A DNA stretch of 64,000 nucleotides, taken from JAXDMK01 sp963790325. Its GTDB lineage: Bacteria > Actinomycetota > Acidimicrobiia > Acidimicrobiales > AC-14. A program made the translations under genes and the position numbers. Where the stretch lies: the NCBI GenBank assembly GCA_963790325.1, contig CAWBNY010000001.1, forward strand, positions 124,001 through 188,000, given 5' to 3'. This document shows, piece by piece, positions 53,338-62,200 of the stretch. Numbering within the stretch: the stretch's first letter is position 1; each line of letters opens with the position of its first letter. The notes below the pieces were generated by a model, which searched no databases, was not told where the DNA came from, and saw only the letters and a program-made list of their open reading frames with translations.

Positions 53338-53924
53338 CCACACCCCCGGCCCCCGGGGTCGACACCGGGCGGATCGAGAAGGCGGTCCGGGAGATCTTGG
53401 AGGCGATCGGGGAGGACCCCGACCGGGAGGGCTTGCGGCGGACCCCCGAGCGGGTGGCGGCGATGTACGCCGAGATCTTCGCCGGGCTACGGGAGTCGCC
53501 GGCCGAGCACCTGGCCGTCACCTTCGCCGCCGACCACGACGAGATGATCATGGTCAAGGACATCCCGCTGTACAGCGTGTGCGAGCACCACCTGGTCCCG
53601 TTCCTCGGGCAGGCCCACGTGGCCTACATCCCCAACGCCGACGGTCGGATCACCGGCCTGTCGAAGCTGGTGCGGCTGGTGGAGGCCTTCGCCCGCCGGC
53701 CCCAGGTCCAGGAGCAGCTCACCAGCCAGATCGCCGACGAGCTGATGACGAGCCTTCAGCCCCGGGGGGTCCTGGTCGTGATCGAGGCCGAGCACCTCTG
53801 CATGTCGATGCGGGGCGTGCAGAAGCCGGGCACCATCACGGTGACTTCGGCCGTGCGGGGCCTCTTCCGGGAGAACCAGGCCACCCGGGCGGAGGCCTTG
53901 CAGTTCATCCACGGCTCACGCTGA
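53334..53924 (+). CDS. folE: GTP cyclohydrolase I
   Basis: First enzyme of folate synthesis, 196 aa. A TTG at 53334 overlaps the ftsH stop (TTGA) and is the only nearby start. Zinc ligands are in YSVCEHHLVPFLGQAHVAY and AEHLCMSMRGVQKPGTITVT; SGLSKLVRL-type block reads ITGLSKLVRLVEAFARRPQV. It heads the folate genes folE-folP-folBK. All catalytic residues I can check are present. Confidence 0.93.
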
Positions 53925-53949
53925 CCCCACCCCCGGTACTGTCTCCATC

Positions 53950-54729
53950 GTGCCTCGCCCGCTGGTCATGGGAGTCCTCAACGTGACCCCCGACTCGTTC
54001 TCCGACGGCGGCCGGTGGCTCGATGCCGACGCGGCGGTGGCCCACGGCCTGGCCATGGTGGCGGAGGGGGCCGACGTGGTCGACGTCGGAGGCGAGAGCA
54101 CCCGTCCGGGAGCGCAGCCGGTGGCCGAGGACGAGGAGCGGCGGCGGGTGGTGGCGGTGGTCGAGGCGCTGGCGGGGCGGGTCCGGGTCTCGATCGACAC
54201 CCGCCGGGCGGGGGTGGCCGAGGCGGCGGTGGCGGCCGGCGCGACCCTGGTGAACGACGTGTCGGCGTCGCTGTGGCCGGTGGTGGCCGCCGCCGGTGGC
54301 GCGGGGGCGGGCGTGGGCTGGGTGGCGATGCACATGCGGGGCGAGCCCCGGACGATGCAACAGGCTCCGAAGTACGGCGACGTGGTGGGCGAGGTGGCCC
54401 GCTTCCTCGTCGAACGGGCGGCCGCGGCGCGGGATGCGGGCGTGGAGGAGATCTGGATCGACCCCGGCATCGGCTTCGGGAAGACGGCCGCCCACAACCT
54501 CGCCCTGCTGCGGTCGTTGCGGACGCTCGCCGCCACCGGATGGCCGGTGCTGGTCGGCGCCAGCCGCAAATCGTTCCTGGGCCTGGTCACCGACGGGGCG
54601 CCGGCCGACGACCGGCTGGAGGCGTCGCTGGCGGTGGCGGTGTGGGCGGCCGACCAGGGGGCGGGGATGGTGCGGGTCCACGACGTGCGCCCGACGGTCG
54701 ACGCGCTACGGCTGCTGGAGGCCTCGTGA
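53950..54729 (+). CDS. folP: Dihydropteroate synthase
   Basis: Joins pterin pyrophosphate and p-aminobenzoate (259 aa, GTG 53950). Signatures are MGVLNVTPDSFSDGGRWLDA and DVVDVGGESTRPGAQPVAED, VSIDTRRAGVAEAAVAAGAT, and DPGIGFGKTAAHNLALLRSL with GASRKSFLG. It is the sulfonamide target in general. Its stop overlaps the next, phosphatase-like gene (GTGA). Confidence 0.93.
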   Translation: MPRPLVMGVLNVTPDSFSDGGRWLDADAAVAHGLAMVAEGADVVDVGGESTRPGAQPVAEDEERRRVVAVVEALAGRVRVSIDTRRAGVAEAAVAAGATLVNDVSASLWPVVAAAGGAGAGVGWVAMHMRGEPRTMQQAPKYGDVVGEVARFLVERAAAARDAGVEEIWIDPGIGFGKTAAHNLALLRSLRTLAATGWPVLVGASRKSFLGLVTDGAPADDRLEASLAVAVWAADQGAGMVRVHDVRPTVDALRLLEAS

Positions 54730-55232
54730 AGGGCAAGTGGGCCACCGGTATCGCGCCTCGCAACTTCTCCTGGATCATCAAGGACCAGCTGGCGGTCAGC
54801 GAGCGTCCCGGCGGGTACGCCCGGGCCCACCGGCCCATCCGCCGCCAGGAGGAGATCATCTGGATCCGGGAGCAGGGCTTCACCCGGGTGGTGTCGCTGC
54901 TCGGGTCGCCCCACAACCTCCACGCCTACGACGACCTGGGCGTGGCGTGGGAGCACATCCCGTTCGGCCTCCACGAGGACCCGCGGGCGGTCCTGGCCGA
55001 GCTGTTCCCCAAGCTGCGGACCTGGGTGTCGGCGAAAGGCAAGGTCCTCATCCATCAGGAGGAGCTGAGCGACCGGGTGCTGGGGGTGGCCGCCGCCTAC
55101 CTGGTCTACGCCGGTCTGGTGCCCGCCCACCCGCAGGCGATCTCCATCGTGGAGCAGATCAGCCAGCGCCAGATGGGCCCTCCCGGCCGGGAGCTGGTCG
55201 CCCTCGCCACGGAGCTGGCCGACCAGGCGTAA
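54726..55232 (+). CDS. Dual-specificity-phosphatase-like protein with degenerate active site
   Basis: A 168-aa protein in the middle of the folate genes, starting at GTG 54726. The fold resembles small tyrosine/dual-specificity phosphatases: RRQEEIIWIREQGFTRVVSL, HIPFGLHEDPRAVLAELFPK, then the P-loop position KVLIHQEELSDRVLGVAAAY. The canonical HCx5R is here HQx5R (His110, Gln111, Arg117), so the nucleophilic Cys is lost and catalysis by the usual route is impossible. It may bind a phosphate ligand or be regulatory. No role in folate synthesis is known. Confidence 0.65.
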   Translation: MKGKWATGIAPRNFSWIIKDQLAVSERPGGYARAHRPIRRQEEIIWIREQGFTRVVSLLGSPHNLHAYDDLGVAWEHIPFGLHEDPRAVLAELFPKLRTWVSAKGKVLIHQEELSDRVLGVAAAYLVYAGLVPAHPQAISIVEQISQRQMGPPGRELVALATELADQA

Positions 55233-55242
55233 GACTGCGCCG

Positions 55243-56163
55243 GTGGACCGGATCCTGCTGCGAGGACTGCGGGTGCTGGGGGTCCACGGGGCGTTGCCGG
55301 AGGAGCAGGACCGGGCCCAGCCGTTCGAGGTCGACCTCGACGTCGAGGCCGACCTGGCGGTGGCGGGGTCCACCGACCGCCTGTCCGACACCGTCGACTA
55401 CGGGGCCCTGACCGCAGTGGCGGCGATGGTGGTGAGCGGGGAGCGGTTCCGGCTGTTGGAGCGCCTGGCCGAGCGGATCGCCTCGGCGGTGATGGGGGTC
55501 GATCCGCGGGTCCGGGCCGTCACCGTCACCGTTTGCAAGCTCCGCCCACCCCTGGCGGCCGACCTGTCGTCGGCCGGGGTCCGCATCCACCGGGAACGGC
55601 CGCCCGCCACCGGCGGTGACCCCGCCGGCCCCGCCGGCCCCGGCGAACCGGTGACACGAACCGGGGTCCCGGCCCCGGGATCCGTCACCGGTTCGGGCCG
55701 GCGGCGGGCGCTGGTCGGGCTCGGTTCGAACCTCGGCCACCGGATGGCGACCTTGCGGGCGGCGGTGGCCGGGCTCCCCGACGTGGTGGCCGTCTCCCCC
55801 GTCTACGAGACCGAGCCGGTGGGCGGCCCCGACGGCCAGCCGCGGTACCTCAACGTGGTGGCCGAGCTCGCCACCGACCTCACCGCCCGCCAGCTCCTCG
55901 ACGTCGCCCACCGGCTGGAGACCGCCGCCGGCCGGGAGCGGGCCGAGCGCTTCGGGCCCCGCACCCTCGATGTCGACATCCTCCTCGTCGGCGACGAGAT
56001 CGTCGACGAGCCCGACCTCACCGTCCCCCACCCCCGCATGCACGAGCGCCGCTTCGTGCTCGCCCCCCTCGCCGACCTTGCGACGGGCGAGGTGCGGGTG
56101 GTCGGTAGGCTGGAGGTCGACGAACGGCACCCTTCCGGGCCGGAACGTGAGGAGACGACATGA
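55243..56163 (+). CDS. folBK: Fused dihydroneopterin aldolase / HPPK
   Basis: Bifunctional folate enzyme of 306 aa. The FolB part (about 1-120) has LLRGLRVLGVHGALPEEQDR and DYGALTAVAAMVVSGERFRL; a Gly/Pro linker (PAGPAGPGEP) follows; the FolK part (about 150-306) has ALVGLGSNLGHRMATLRAAV, VYETEPVGGPDGQPRYLN and RFGPRTLDVDILLVGDEIVD. Fusions of these domains occur in several bacteria. It overlaps panC by 4 bases. Confidence 0.92.
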   Translation: MDRILLRGLRVLGVHGALPEEQDRAQPFEVDLDVEADLAVAGSTDRLSDTVDYGALTAVAAMVVSGERFRLLERLAERIASAVMGVDPRVRAVTVTVCKLRPPLAADLSSAGVRIHRERPPATGGDPAGPAGPGEPVTRTGVPAPGSVTGSGRRRALVGLGSNLGHRMATLRAAVAGLPDVVAVSPVYETEPVGGPDGQPRYLNVVAELATDLTARQLLDVAHRLETAAGRERAERFGPRTLDVDILLVGDEIVDEPDLTVPHPRMHERRFVLAPLADLATGEVRVVGRLEVDERHPSGPEREETT

Positions 56164-57047
56164 GCGACGACACCCGGGTGCCCATCCCGAGGGTTATCGA
56201 CCGGGGCGATGTCCTGCGCAAGGAGCTCGACCGGGAGCGGGCGGCCGGGCGCACCGTCGGGCTGGTGCCCACCATGGGCGCCCTCCACCCGGGCCACGCC
56301 TCGCTCATCGCCCGGTCGGCGGCGGAGTGCGACGTGACCGCGGTGACGATCTTCGTCAACCCGTTGCAGTTCGCGCCGGGCGAGGACCTGACCCGCTACC
56401 CCCGGGACCTGGCGGCCGACCTCGACCTCGCCGCCGCCTCCGGCGCCACCCTCGTGTTCGCCCCGCCGGTGGAGGAGATGTTCCCCGGGGGCCGGTCGGC
56501 GACCACGGTCCGGGTCACGGGACTGTCCGAGGGGCTCGAAGGGGCCAGCCGCCCCGGCCACTTCGACGGGGTGGCCACCGTGGTCGCCCGGCTGCTCAAC
56601 CTGGCCGGCCCGGTCCGGGCCTACTTCGGGGAGAAGGACTTCCAGCAGCTCGCGGTGGTCCGGCGGATGGCGGCCGACCTCGGGATGCCTGTCGAGATCA
56701 TCGGGTGCCGCACCGTGCGCGACGGCGACGGGGTCGCCTGGTCGAGCCGCAACCGCTACCTGACCGACGACGAGCGCGGGGCCGCCCCCGTGCTGATCCG
56801 GGCCCTGACCGCGGCCGCCGAGGCCATCGCCGACCCCGGTCAGCATCACGGCGGTGCGATCCGCCGGCTCATGGCCCGTACGGTCGAGGCCGAGCCCCTA
56901 GCCCTCCTCGACTACGCCGAGGTGGTCGACCCCGACACCCTCCTCCCCCTCGACGTCATCCCCTCCGGCGCCGACGTGCGCCTGGTGGTGGCGACGTGGA
57001 TCGGCGGCACCCGCCTCATCGACAACGTGGGGGTGACGGCCGGATGA
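56160..57047 (+). CDS. panC: Pantothenate synthetase
   Basis: Joins pantoate and beta-alanine with ATP, 295 aa from ATG 56160. Motifs: VGLVPTMGALHPGHASLIAR (HIGH-like), TIFVNPLQFAPGEDLTRYPR, YFGEKDFQQLAVVRRMAADL, and DGVAWSSRNRYLTDDERG. Its stop overlaps the panD start, coupling the two pantothenate enzymes. Confidence 0.94.
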   Translation: MSDDTRVPIPRVIDRGDVLRKELDRERAAGRTVGLVPTMGALHPGHASLIARSAAECDVTAVTIFVNPLQFAPGEDLTRYPRDLAADLDLAAASGATLVFAPPVEEMFPGGRSATTVRVTGLSEGLEGASRPGHFDGVATVVARLLNLAGPVRAYFGEKDFQQLAVVRRMAADLGMPVEIIGCRTVRDGDGVAWSSRNRYLTDDERGAAPVLIRALTAAAEAIADPGQHHGGAIRRLMARTVEAEPLALLDYAEVVDPDTLLPLDVIPSGADVRLVVATWIGGTRLIDNVGVTAG

Positions 57048-57385
57048 GGCGGCGGATGATGAAGTCCAAGATCCACCGGGCCACCGTCACGGGCGCCGAA
57101 GTCGACTACGCCGGCTCGATCTCGATAGACACCGATCTCATGAAGCGGGCCGACATCCTCGAGTGGGAGCAGGTGGCGGTGCTCGACATCGCCAACGGCA
57201 ACCGGTTCGAGACCTACGCCATCGCCGGCGAGCCGGGCCAGGTCCAGCTCAACGGGGCCGCGGCCCGGCTGGTCGACGTGGGCGACCTCGTCATCCTCGT
57301 CACCTACGCCGACTACGACGACGACGAGCTGGCCATCTTCGAGCCGCTGACCGTCCAGGTCGACTCCGACAACCGGCCGGTCTGA
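57044..57385 (+). CDS. panD: Aspartate 1-decarboxylase
   Basis: Makes beta-alanine from aspartate (113 aa). The self-cleavage site is Gly24-Ser25 in VDYAGSISIDTDLM, which creates the pyruvoyl group. KIHRATVTGAEVDYAG and the NGAAARLVDVGDLVILVTYA block are typical. ATG 57044 overlaps the panC stop; ATG 57056 is a possible shorter start. Confidence 0.94.
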   Translation: MRRRMMKSKIHRATVTGAEVDYAGSISIDTDLMKRADILEWEQVAVLDIANGNRFETYAIAGEPGQVQLNGAAARLVDVGDLVILVTYADYDDDELAIFEPLTVQVDSDNRPV

Positions 57386-57390
57386 GCGCG

Positions 57391-58977
57391 GTGCTCGACC
57401 TGCTGGTCCTGGGCAGCGGGGTGGCCGGCCTGTCGGCGGCGGTCCAGGCGGCCGCGCTCACGTCCGGCACCGACGAGGGCCTGCGGGTGGGGGTGCTCAC
57501 CAAGGGCGACCTCGACCAGGCGTCCACCCGGTGGGCCCAGGGCGGGGTGGCGGCCGTCCTCGGCGGCGACCCCGACTCCACCGACCTCCACCTGGCCGAC
57601 ACCCTGGCCGCCGGGGCCGGCCTGTGCGACCCGGCCGCGGTCCGGCTGCTGGTCGACGAGGGTCCGGCCCGGGTCCAGAACCTCATCGCCCTGGGGGCCG
57701 TCTTCGACCGCGACGCCCACGGTCGCCTGGCCCTGGCCCGCGAAGGGGGCCACTCCGTCCCTCGGGTGGTGCACGCGGGCGGGGCGGCCACCGGCGTGGA
57801 GATCGAGCGGGCCCTGGTGGAGGCGGTGCAGGCCACCGCCGCCTCGGTCCTCGAGGGATGGTTCGCCATCCAGCTGCTGGTCGAAGGGGGCCGCTGCCGG
57901 GGCGTCGTGGCCCTCGACCCGTCGGGCACCCCGCACCAGGTCCGAGCCCGCCACACCCTGCTCGCCACCGGCGGCTTCGGCCAGCTGTACGCGGTCACCA
58001 CCAACCCGCCCCAGGCCACGGGCGACGGCGTGGCCATGGCCCTGCGGGCGGGGGTGACGGTGGCCGACATGGAGTTCGTCCAGTTCCACCCCACCGCCCT
58101 CCATCACCCGTCCGCACCTCGACCCCTGCTGTCGGAGGCGCTGCGGGGCCACGGGGCCCTGGTGCGGGACTCCCGGGGCGAGCGGTTCGTCGACGAGCTG
58201 GCCCCTCGCGACGTCGTGGCCCGGGCCATGGCCGCCCGCATGCTGGACGAGGGCGTCGACCACCTGTGGCTCGACGCCACCGGCCTCGACCGGTTCGCCC
58301 AGCGCTTCCCCACCATCGCCGCCGCCCTCGACGCGGCCGGCCTCGACCCGGCCACCGACTGGCTGCCCATCGCCCCCGCCGCCCACTACACGATCGGCGG
58401 CGTGGTCACCGACCTCGACGGCGCCACCGAGCTGCCCGGGCTGTGGGCCGCGGGCGAGGTGTCGTGCAGCGGGGTCCACGGGGCCAACCGGCTGGCGTCG
58501 AACTCCCTGCTGGAGGGCATGGTGTTCTCGGCCCGGGTGGTGGAGGCGATCGAGCGGGGCAAGGACGGTCCCGAGCCCACCGGCGTGATGGCCGCCGTGC
58601 TCGACCCCGCGCCCGACGGCGCCGGCGACGGCCGCCTGCGGGTGGCGGCGTCCGGCCCGCCGGCCGACGGCGGGGGCGACGTGGCCGGCGACGTGGCCAA
58701 GCTCCGGGGCGGGTTGCAGCGGGGGATGACCGTGGCCGCGGGCGTCGTCCGCGACCACGACTCGCTCCGGCGGGCGGCGGACGTGATCGCGCAGGCCACC
58801 CCGTCGACCGAACCCGTCACCCCCGAGGACTGGGAGCACCGCAACCTCCTGGCGGTGGGCTCGGCGGTGGTCGCCGCCGCCGCCGCTCGCCGGGAGACCC
58901 GAGGTGCCCACACCCGCACCGACCACCCCCGGGCGTCGGCCGCGTTCCAACGGCGCATCCTCGTGGTCGGTCCATGA
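57391..58977 (+). CDS. nadB: L-aspartate oxidase
   Basis: First enzyme of de novo NAD synthesis, oxidising aspartate to iminosuccinate with FAD (528 aa). GTG 57391 is next to the FAD-binding motif LLVLGSGVAGLSAAVQAAAL. Substrate and flavin residues lie in STRWAQGGVAAVLGGDPDST, FVQFHPTALHHP and GEVSCSGVHGANRLASNSLL. The C-terminal helical domain is shorter than in E. coli. It overlaps nadC by 4 bases; nadA is not in the window. Confidence 0.92.
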   Translation: MLDLLVLGSGVAGLSAAVQAAALTSGTDEGLRVGVLTKGDLDQASTRWAQGGVAAVLGGDPDSTDLHLADTLAAGAGLCDPAAVRLLVDEGPARVQNLIALGAVFDRDAHGRLALAREGGHSVPRVVHAGGAATGVEIERALVEAVQATAASVLEGWFAIQLLVEGGRCRGVVALDPSGTPHQVRARHTLLATGGFGQLYAVTTNPPQATGDGVAMALRAGVTVADMEFVQFHPTALHHPSAPRPLLSEALRGHGALVRDSRGERFVDELAPRDVVARAMAARMLDEGVDHLWLDATGLDRFAQRFPTIAAALDAAGLDPATDWLPIAPAAHYTIGGVVTDLDGATELPGLWAAGEVSCSGVHGANRLASNSLLEGMVFSARVVEAIERGKDGPEPTGVMAAVLDPAPDGAGDGRLRVAASGPPADGGGDVAGDVAKLRGGLQRGMTVAAGVVRDHDSLRRAADVIAQATPSTEPVTPEDWEHRNLLAVGSAVVAAAAARRETRGAHTRTDHPRASAAFQRRILVVGP

Positions 58978-59819
58978 CCCCCATGCACCCTCCCGTCGGC
59001 GCGGTGCGGGAGGCCGTCACCCGGGCCCTGGCCGAGGACATCGGGCCGCTGGGCGACCTCACCACGTCCCTCCTCCCCCCCGGCGCCAAGGCCACCGCCG
59101 ACATCACCCCCCGCAAGGTCGGCGTCCTCGCCGGGCGACTGGCCGCCACCGAGGCGTTCGCCCAGGTCGACCCCCACGTCCACATCGACTGGTGGGCCGA
59201 CGACGGCCACCGGATCTCGGCCCGCCAGCCGGTGGCCACCGTCACCGGCAGCCTGGCCAGCATCCTGGTCGCCGAGCGCACCGCCCTGAACTTCCTCGGC
59301 CACCTGTCCGGGATCGCCACCCTCACCCGCCGCTTCGCCGAGGCGGCCGCCCCCGGGGCCCAGGTGCGCGACACCCGCAAGACCACTCCCGGGCTGCGGG
59401 CCCTGGAGAAGGCGGCCGTGCGGGCGGGAGGGGGGGTCAACCACCGGGGAAGCCTCTCCGACGGCATCCTCCTCAAGGACAACCATCTGTTCGGCATCTC
59501 CATCGGCGAGGCGGTGGCCAAGTCCAGGGCCCTCTACCCGGGCCGGCCCATCCAGGTGGAGTGCGACTCCCTTCGCCAGGCAGAGGTGGCGGCCATGGTC
59601 GGCGCCGACCTGGTCCTGCTCGACAACATGACGCCGGGCCAGGTGTCCGACGTGGTGTCGGTGCTGCGGGCCACGGGCTACCCGGGCATCGTGGAGGTGT
59701 CGGGGAACGTAACCCTCGAGAACGTCCCCACCTACGCCTCGGCCGGGGCCCAGCTCATCTCGGTGGGCGCCCTCACCCACTCCGCCCCGGTGCTCGACAT
59801 CGGTCTCGACCTGCGCTGA
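58974..59819 (+). CDS. nadC: Nicotinate-nucleotide pyrophosphorylase (carboxylating)
   Basis: Quinolinate phosphoribosyltransferase of 281 aa. Conserved parts are LAEDIGPLGDLTTSLLPPGA, AERTALNFLGHLSGIATLTR, VRDTRKTTPGLRALEKAAVR, GGGVNHRGSLSDGILLKDNH, and the C-terminal VEVSGNVTLENVPTYASAGA. ATG 58974 overlaps the nadB stop. It is followed 2 bp later by coaX. Confidence 0.94.
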   Translation: MTPMHPPVGAVREAVTRALAEDIGPLGDLTTSLLPPGAKATADITPRKVGVLAGRLAATEAFAQVDPHVHIDWWADDGHRISARQPVATVTGSLASILVAERTALNFLGHLSGIATLTRRFAEAAAPGAQVRDTRKTTPGLRALEKAAVRAGGGVNHRGSLSDGILLKDNHLFGISIGEAVAKSRALYPGRPIQVECDSLRQAEVAAMVGADLVLLDNMTPGQVSDVVSVLRATGYPGIVEVSGNVTLENVPTYASAGAQLISVGALTHSAPVLDIGLDLR

Positions 59820-59821
59820 GC

Positions 59822-60583
59822 ATGCTGCTCGCCATCGACGCCGGCAACACCCAGACGGTCCTCGGCCTGTACGACGGCGAGGAGCTGCTGGACACGTGGC
59901 GCATCGCCACCAACGCCGAGCGGACGTCCGACGAGCACGTCCTGCTCCTCATCCAGTTCCTGTCGCAGCGGGGATCGGGCCTGGCCGACCTCACCGGGCT
60001 GGTGGTGTCGTCGACGGTCCCCCGGCTCACGGCCGTCCTGCGGGAGATGGCCAGCCGCTACCTCGACCTGCCGGCGGTGGTGCTGGAGGCCGGCATCCGC
60101 ACCGGGATGCCGATCCTCTACGACAACCCCCGCCAGGTCGGCCCCGACCGCATCGCCAACGCGGTGGGCGCCTTCGACCTCTACGGGGGTCCGGCGGTGG
60201 TGGTCGACTTCGGGACGGCCACCACCATCGACGCCACGTCGGCCGCCGGTGAGTACCTCGGGGGGGCGATCCTGCCCGGCATCGAGATCAGCCTCGACGC
60301 CCTGTTCGAGCGGGCCGCGGCCTTGTCCTGGGTGGAGCTGGTCCCGCCCCGCCGGGTCATCGGCAAGAGCACGCCGGAGTCGATCCAATCGGGGGTGCTG
60401 TTCGGGTTCGCGGCCGCGGTCGACGGGCTCTGCCGGCGTTTCGAGGACGAGCTGGGGACGTGCACCATCGTTTCCACCGGAGGCCTCGGCGAGCTGATGG
60501 CCCCCCTGTCGTCGTGCATCCAACGCCACGACCCGTGGCTCACGCTCCACGGCCTGCGATTGATCTACGAGCTGAACCGGTGA
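59822..60583 (+). CDS. coaX: Type III pantothenate kinase
   Basis: Phosphorylates pantothenate, the first committed CoA step (253 aa). The ATP-binding PHOSPHATE 1 motif is LLAIDAGNTQTVLGLYDGEE, PHOSPHATE 2 is VVVDFGTATTIDATSAAGEY, and VGPDRIANAVGAF is the pantothenate-site block. It follows the NAD genes and overlaps lysS (GTGA). It links with the panC-panD genes upstream to form a near-continuous route to CoA. Confidence 0.93.
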   Translation: MLLAIDAGNTQTVLGLYDGEELLDTWRIATNAERTSDEHVLLLIQFLSQRGSGLADLTGLVVSSTVPRLTAVLREMASRYLDLPAVVLEAGIRTGMPILYDNPRQVGPDRIANAVGAFDLYGGPAVVVDFGTATTIDATSAAGEYLGGAILPGIEISLDALFERAAALSWVELVPPRRVIGKSTPESIQSGVLFGFAAAVDGLCRRFEDELGTCTIVSTGGLGELMAPLSSCIQRHDPWLTLHGLRLIYELNR

Positions 60584-62025
60584 CGGATCCCGGGCCCAGG
60601 ACGCCGCAGAACGTCACCAGTTCGACGGAGGTGCCGTACCGGTTCGAGCGGACCGACACCGCGGCCGACCTCCACGACCGGTGGGACACCGTGGGACCGG
60701 GCATCGAGACGGGCGAGACGGCGTCGGTGGCGGGCCGTCTCATGCTCCGGCGCGACCAGGGCAAGGTCGCCTTCGGCACCCTGGCCGACTCGTCCGGGCG
60801 GGTGCAGCTCTTCGCCCGGGCCGGCGAGACGCCCCGGTTCGAGGACTTCGTCGGCTTGTCCCTCGGTGACTGGATCGGCGTCCGCGGCGAGGTCATGACC
60901 ACCCGCCGGGGCGAGCTCTCGGTGCGGGTCGACGAGTGGACGGTGCTGGCGCGGACCCGGCGCCCGTTCCCCGACAAGTGGCACGGCCTGGCCGACCCCG
61001 ACACCCGCTACCGCCAGCGCTACGTCGACCTGTTCGCCACCCCCGAGGCGCGCCACACCCTCCTCCTGCGCAGCCGGGTGGTCAGCCTCCTCCGGCGGCG
61101 GCTGGAGGACCGGGGCTTCGTCGAGGTGGAGACCCCGATGTTCCACCCCATCCCCGGCGGGGCCCTGGCCAAGCCCTTCGTCACCCACCACAACGCCCTC
61201 GACCTCGACCTCTACCTGCGCATCGCCCCCGAGCTCTACCTCAAGCGGCTGGTGGTGGGCGGCTACGAGAAGGTGTTCGAGATCGGCCGGGTGTTCCGCA
61301 ACGAGGGCCTCTCGCCCCGCCACAACCCCGAGTTCACCATGCTGGAGCTGTACCAGGCCTACGCCGACTACTCCGACCTGATGAAGCTCACCGAGGAGCT
61401 GGTGGCGGAGCTGGCCATCGTCCTGTGCGGGACCACCCGGCTCACCTACGGCGGGCGCGACCTCGACCTGGCCCCGCCCTGGCGCCGGGCCACCCTCACC
61501 GACCTGGTGGAGGAGCACGCCGGGGTCCACGTCGACGTGCACATGGCGTTGGACGACCTCCGAGCGGTGGCCCGATCGGTCGGTGTCGAGCCGGGCGGCG
61601 ACTGGGGGCCGGGCAAGATCGTCCTCGAGGTCTACGAGAAGACCACCGAGACCGAGCTGTGGGGGCCGGTGTTCGTCCTCGACTACCCGGCCGAGGTGTC
61701 GCCCCTGGCCCGCCGCCACCGCCGCGACCCCCTCCTCACCGAGCGGTTCGAGGCCATCGTGGCCGGCCGGGAGCTGGCCAACGCCTTCACCGAGCTGGTC
61801 GACCCCGACGACCAGCGGTCCCGCTTCGAGGCCCAGGCGGCAGCGAAGGCGGGGGGCGACGACGAGGCCATGGCCGTCGACGACGACTACCTGCGGGCCC
61901 TCGAGTACGGGCTGCCGCCGACCGCCGGCCTCGGCGTCGGCATCGACCGCCTGGTCATGCTCCTGGCCGACGCCTCCAACATCCGCGACGTGATCCTCTT
62001 CCCCACCCTCCGCCCGGAGGCGTGA
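60580..62025 (+). CDS. lysS: Lysyl-tRNA synthetase, class II
   Basis: Charges tRNA-Lys, 481 aa from GTG 60580. The OB-fold anticodon domain occupies about residues 40-140 (VAGRLMLRRDQGKVAFGTLA). Motif 1 surroundings are SLLRRRLEDRGFVEVETPMF, motif 2 is EIGRVFRNEGLSPRHNPEFT, and motif 3 is GLGVGIDRLVMLLADASNIR. It is a little shorter than E. coli LysRS. It ends the housekeeping run. Confidence 0.94.
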   Translation: MTDPGPRTPQNVTSSTEVPYRFERTDTAADLHDRWDTVGPGIETGETASVAGRLMLRRDQGKVAFGTLADSSGRVQLFARAGETPRFEDFVGLSLGDWIGVRGEVMTTRRGELSVRVDEWTVLARTRRPFPDKWHGLADPDTRYRQRYVDLFATPEARHTLLLRSRVVSLLRRRLEDRGFVEVETPMFHPIPGGALAKPFVTHHNALDLDLYLRIAPELYLKRLVVGGYEKVFEIGRVFRNEGLSPRHNPEFTMLELYQAYADYSDLMKLTEELVAELAIVLCGTTRLTYGGRDLDLAPPWRRATLTDLVEEHAGVHVDVHMALDDLRAVARSVGVEPGGDWGPGKIVLEVYEKTTETELWGPVFVLDYPAEVSPLARRHRRDPLLTERFEAIVAGRELANAFTELVDPDDQRSRFEAQAAAKAGGDDEAMAVDDDYLRALEYGLPPTAGLGVGIDRLVMLLADASNIRDVILFPTLRPEA

Positions 62026-62200
62026 CGCCCGGCTCCCGCGTCGGGAACAGCGGCTCCGGCGATCGCTCGCGAGGGACGTTCGCCCCGGCCGGGCTCGACC
62101 GCCCCGGGAGAGGCCGAGGAGGTTGTCGCATGGACAGCAGGCATCACCTCCAGTAGAACTGGCACCGCAGGGAGCCGTGCGCCCGCGCGGGGGTGGAAAC

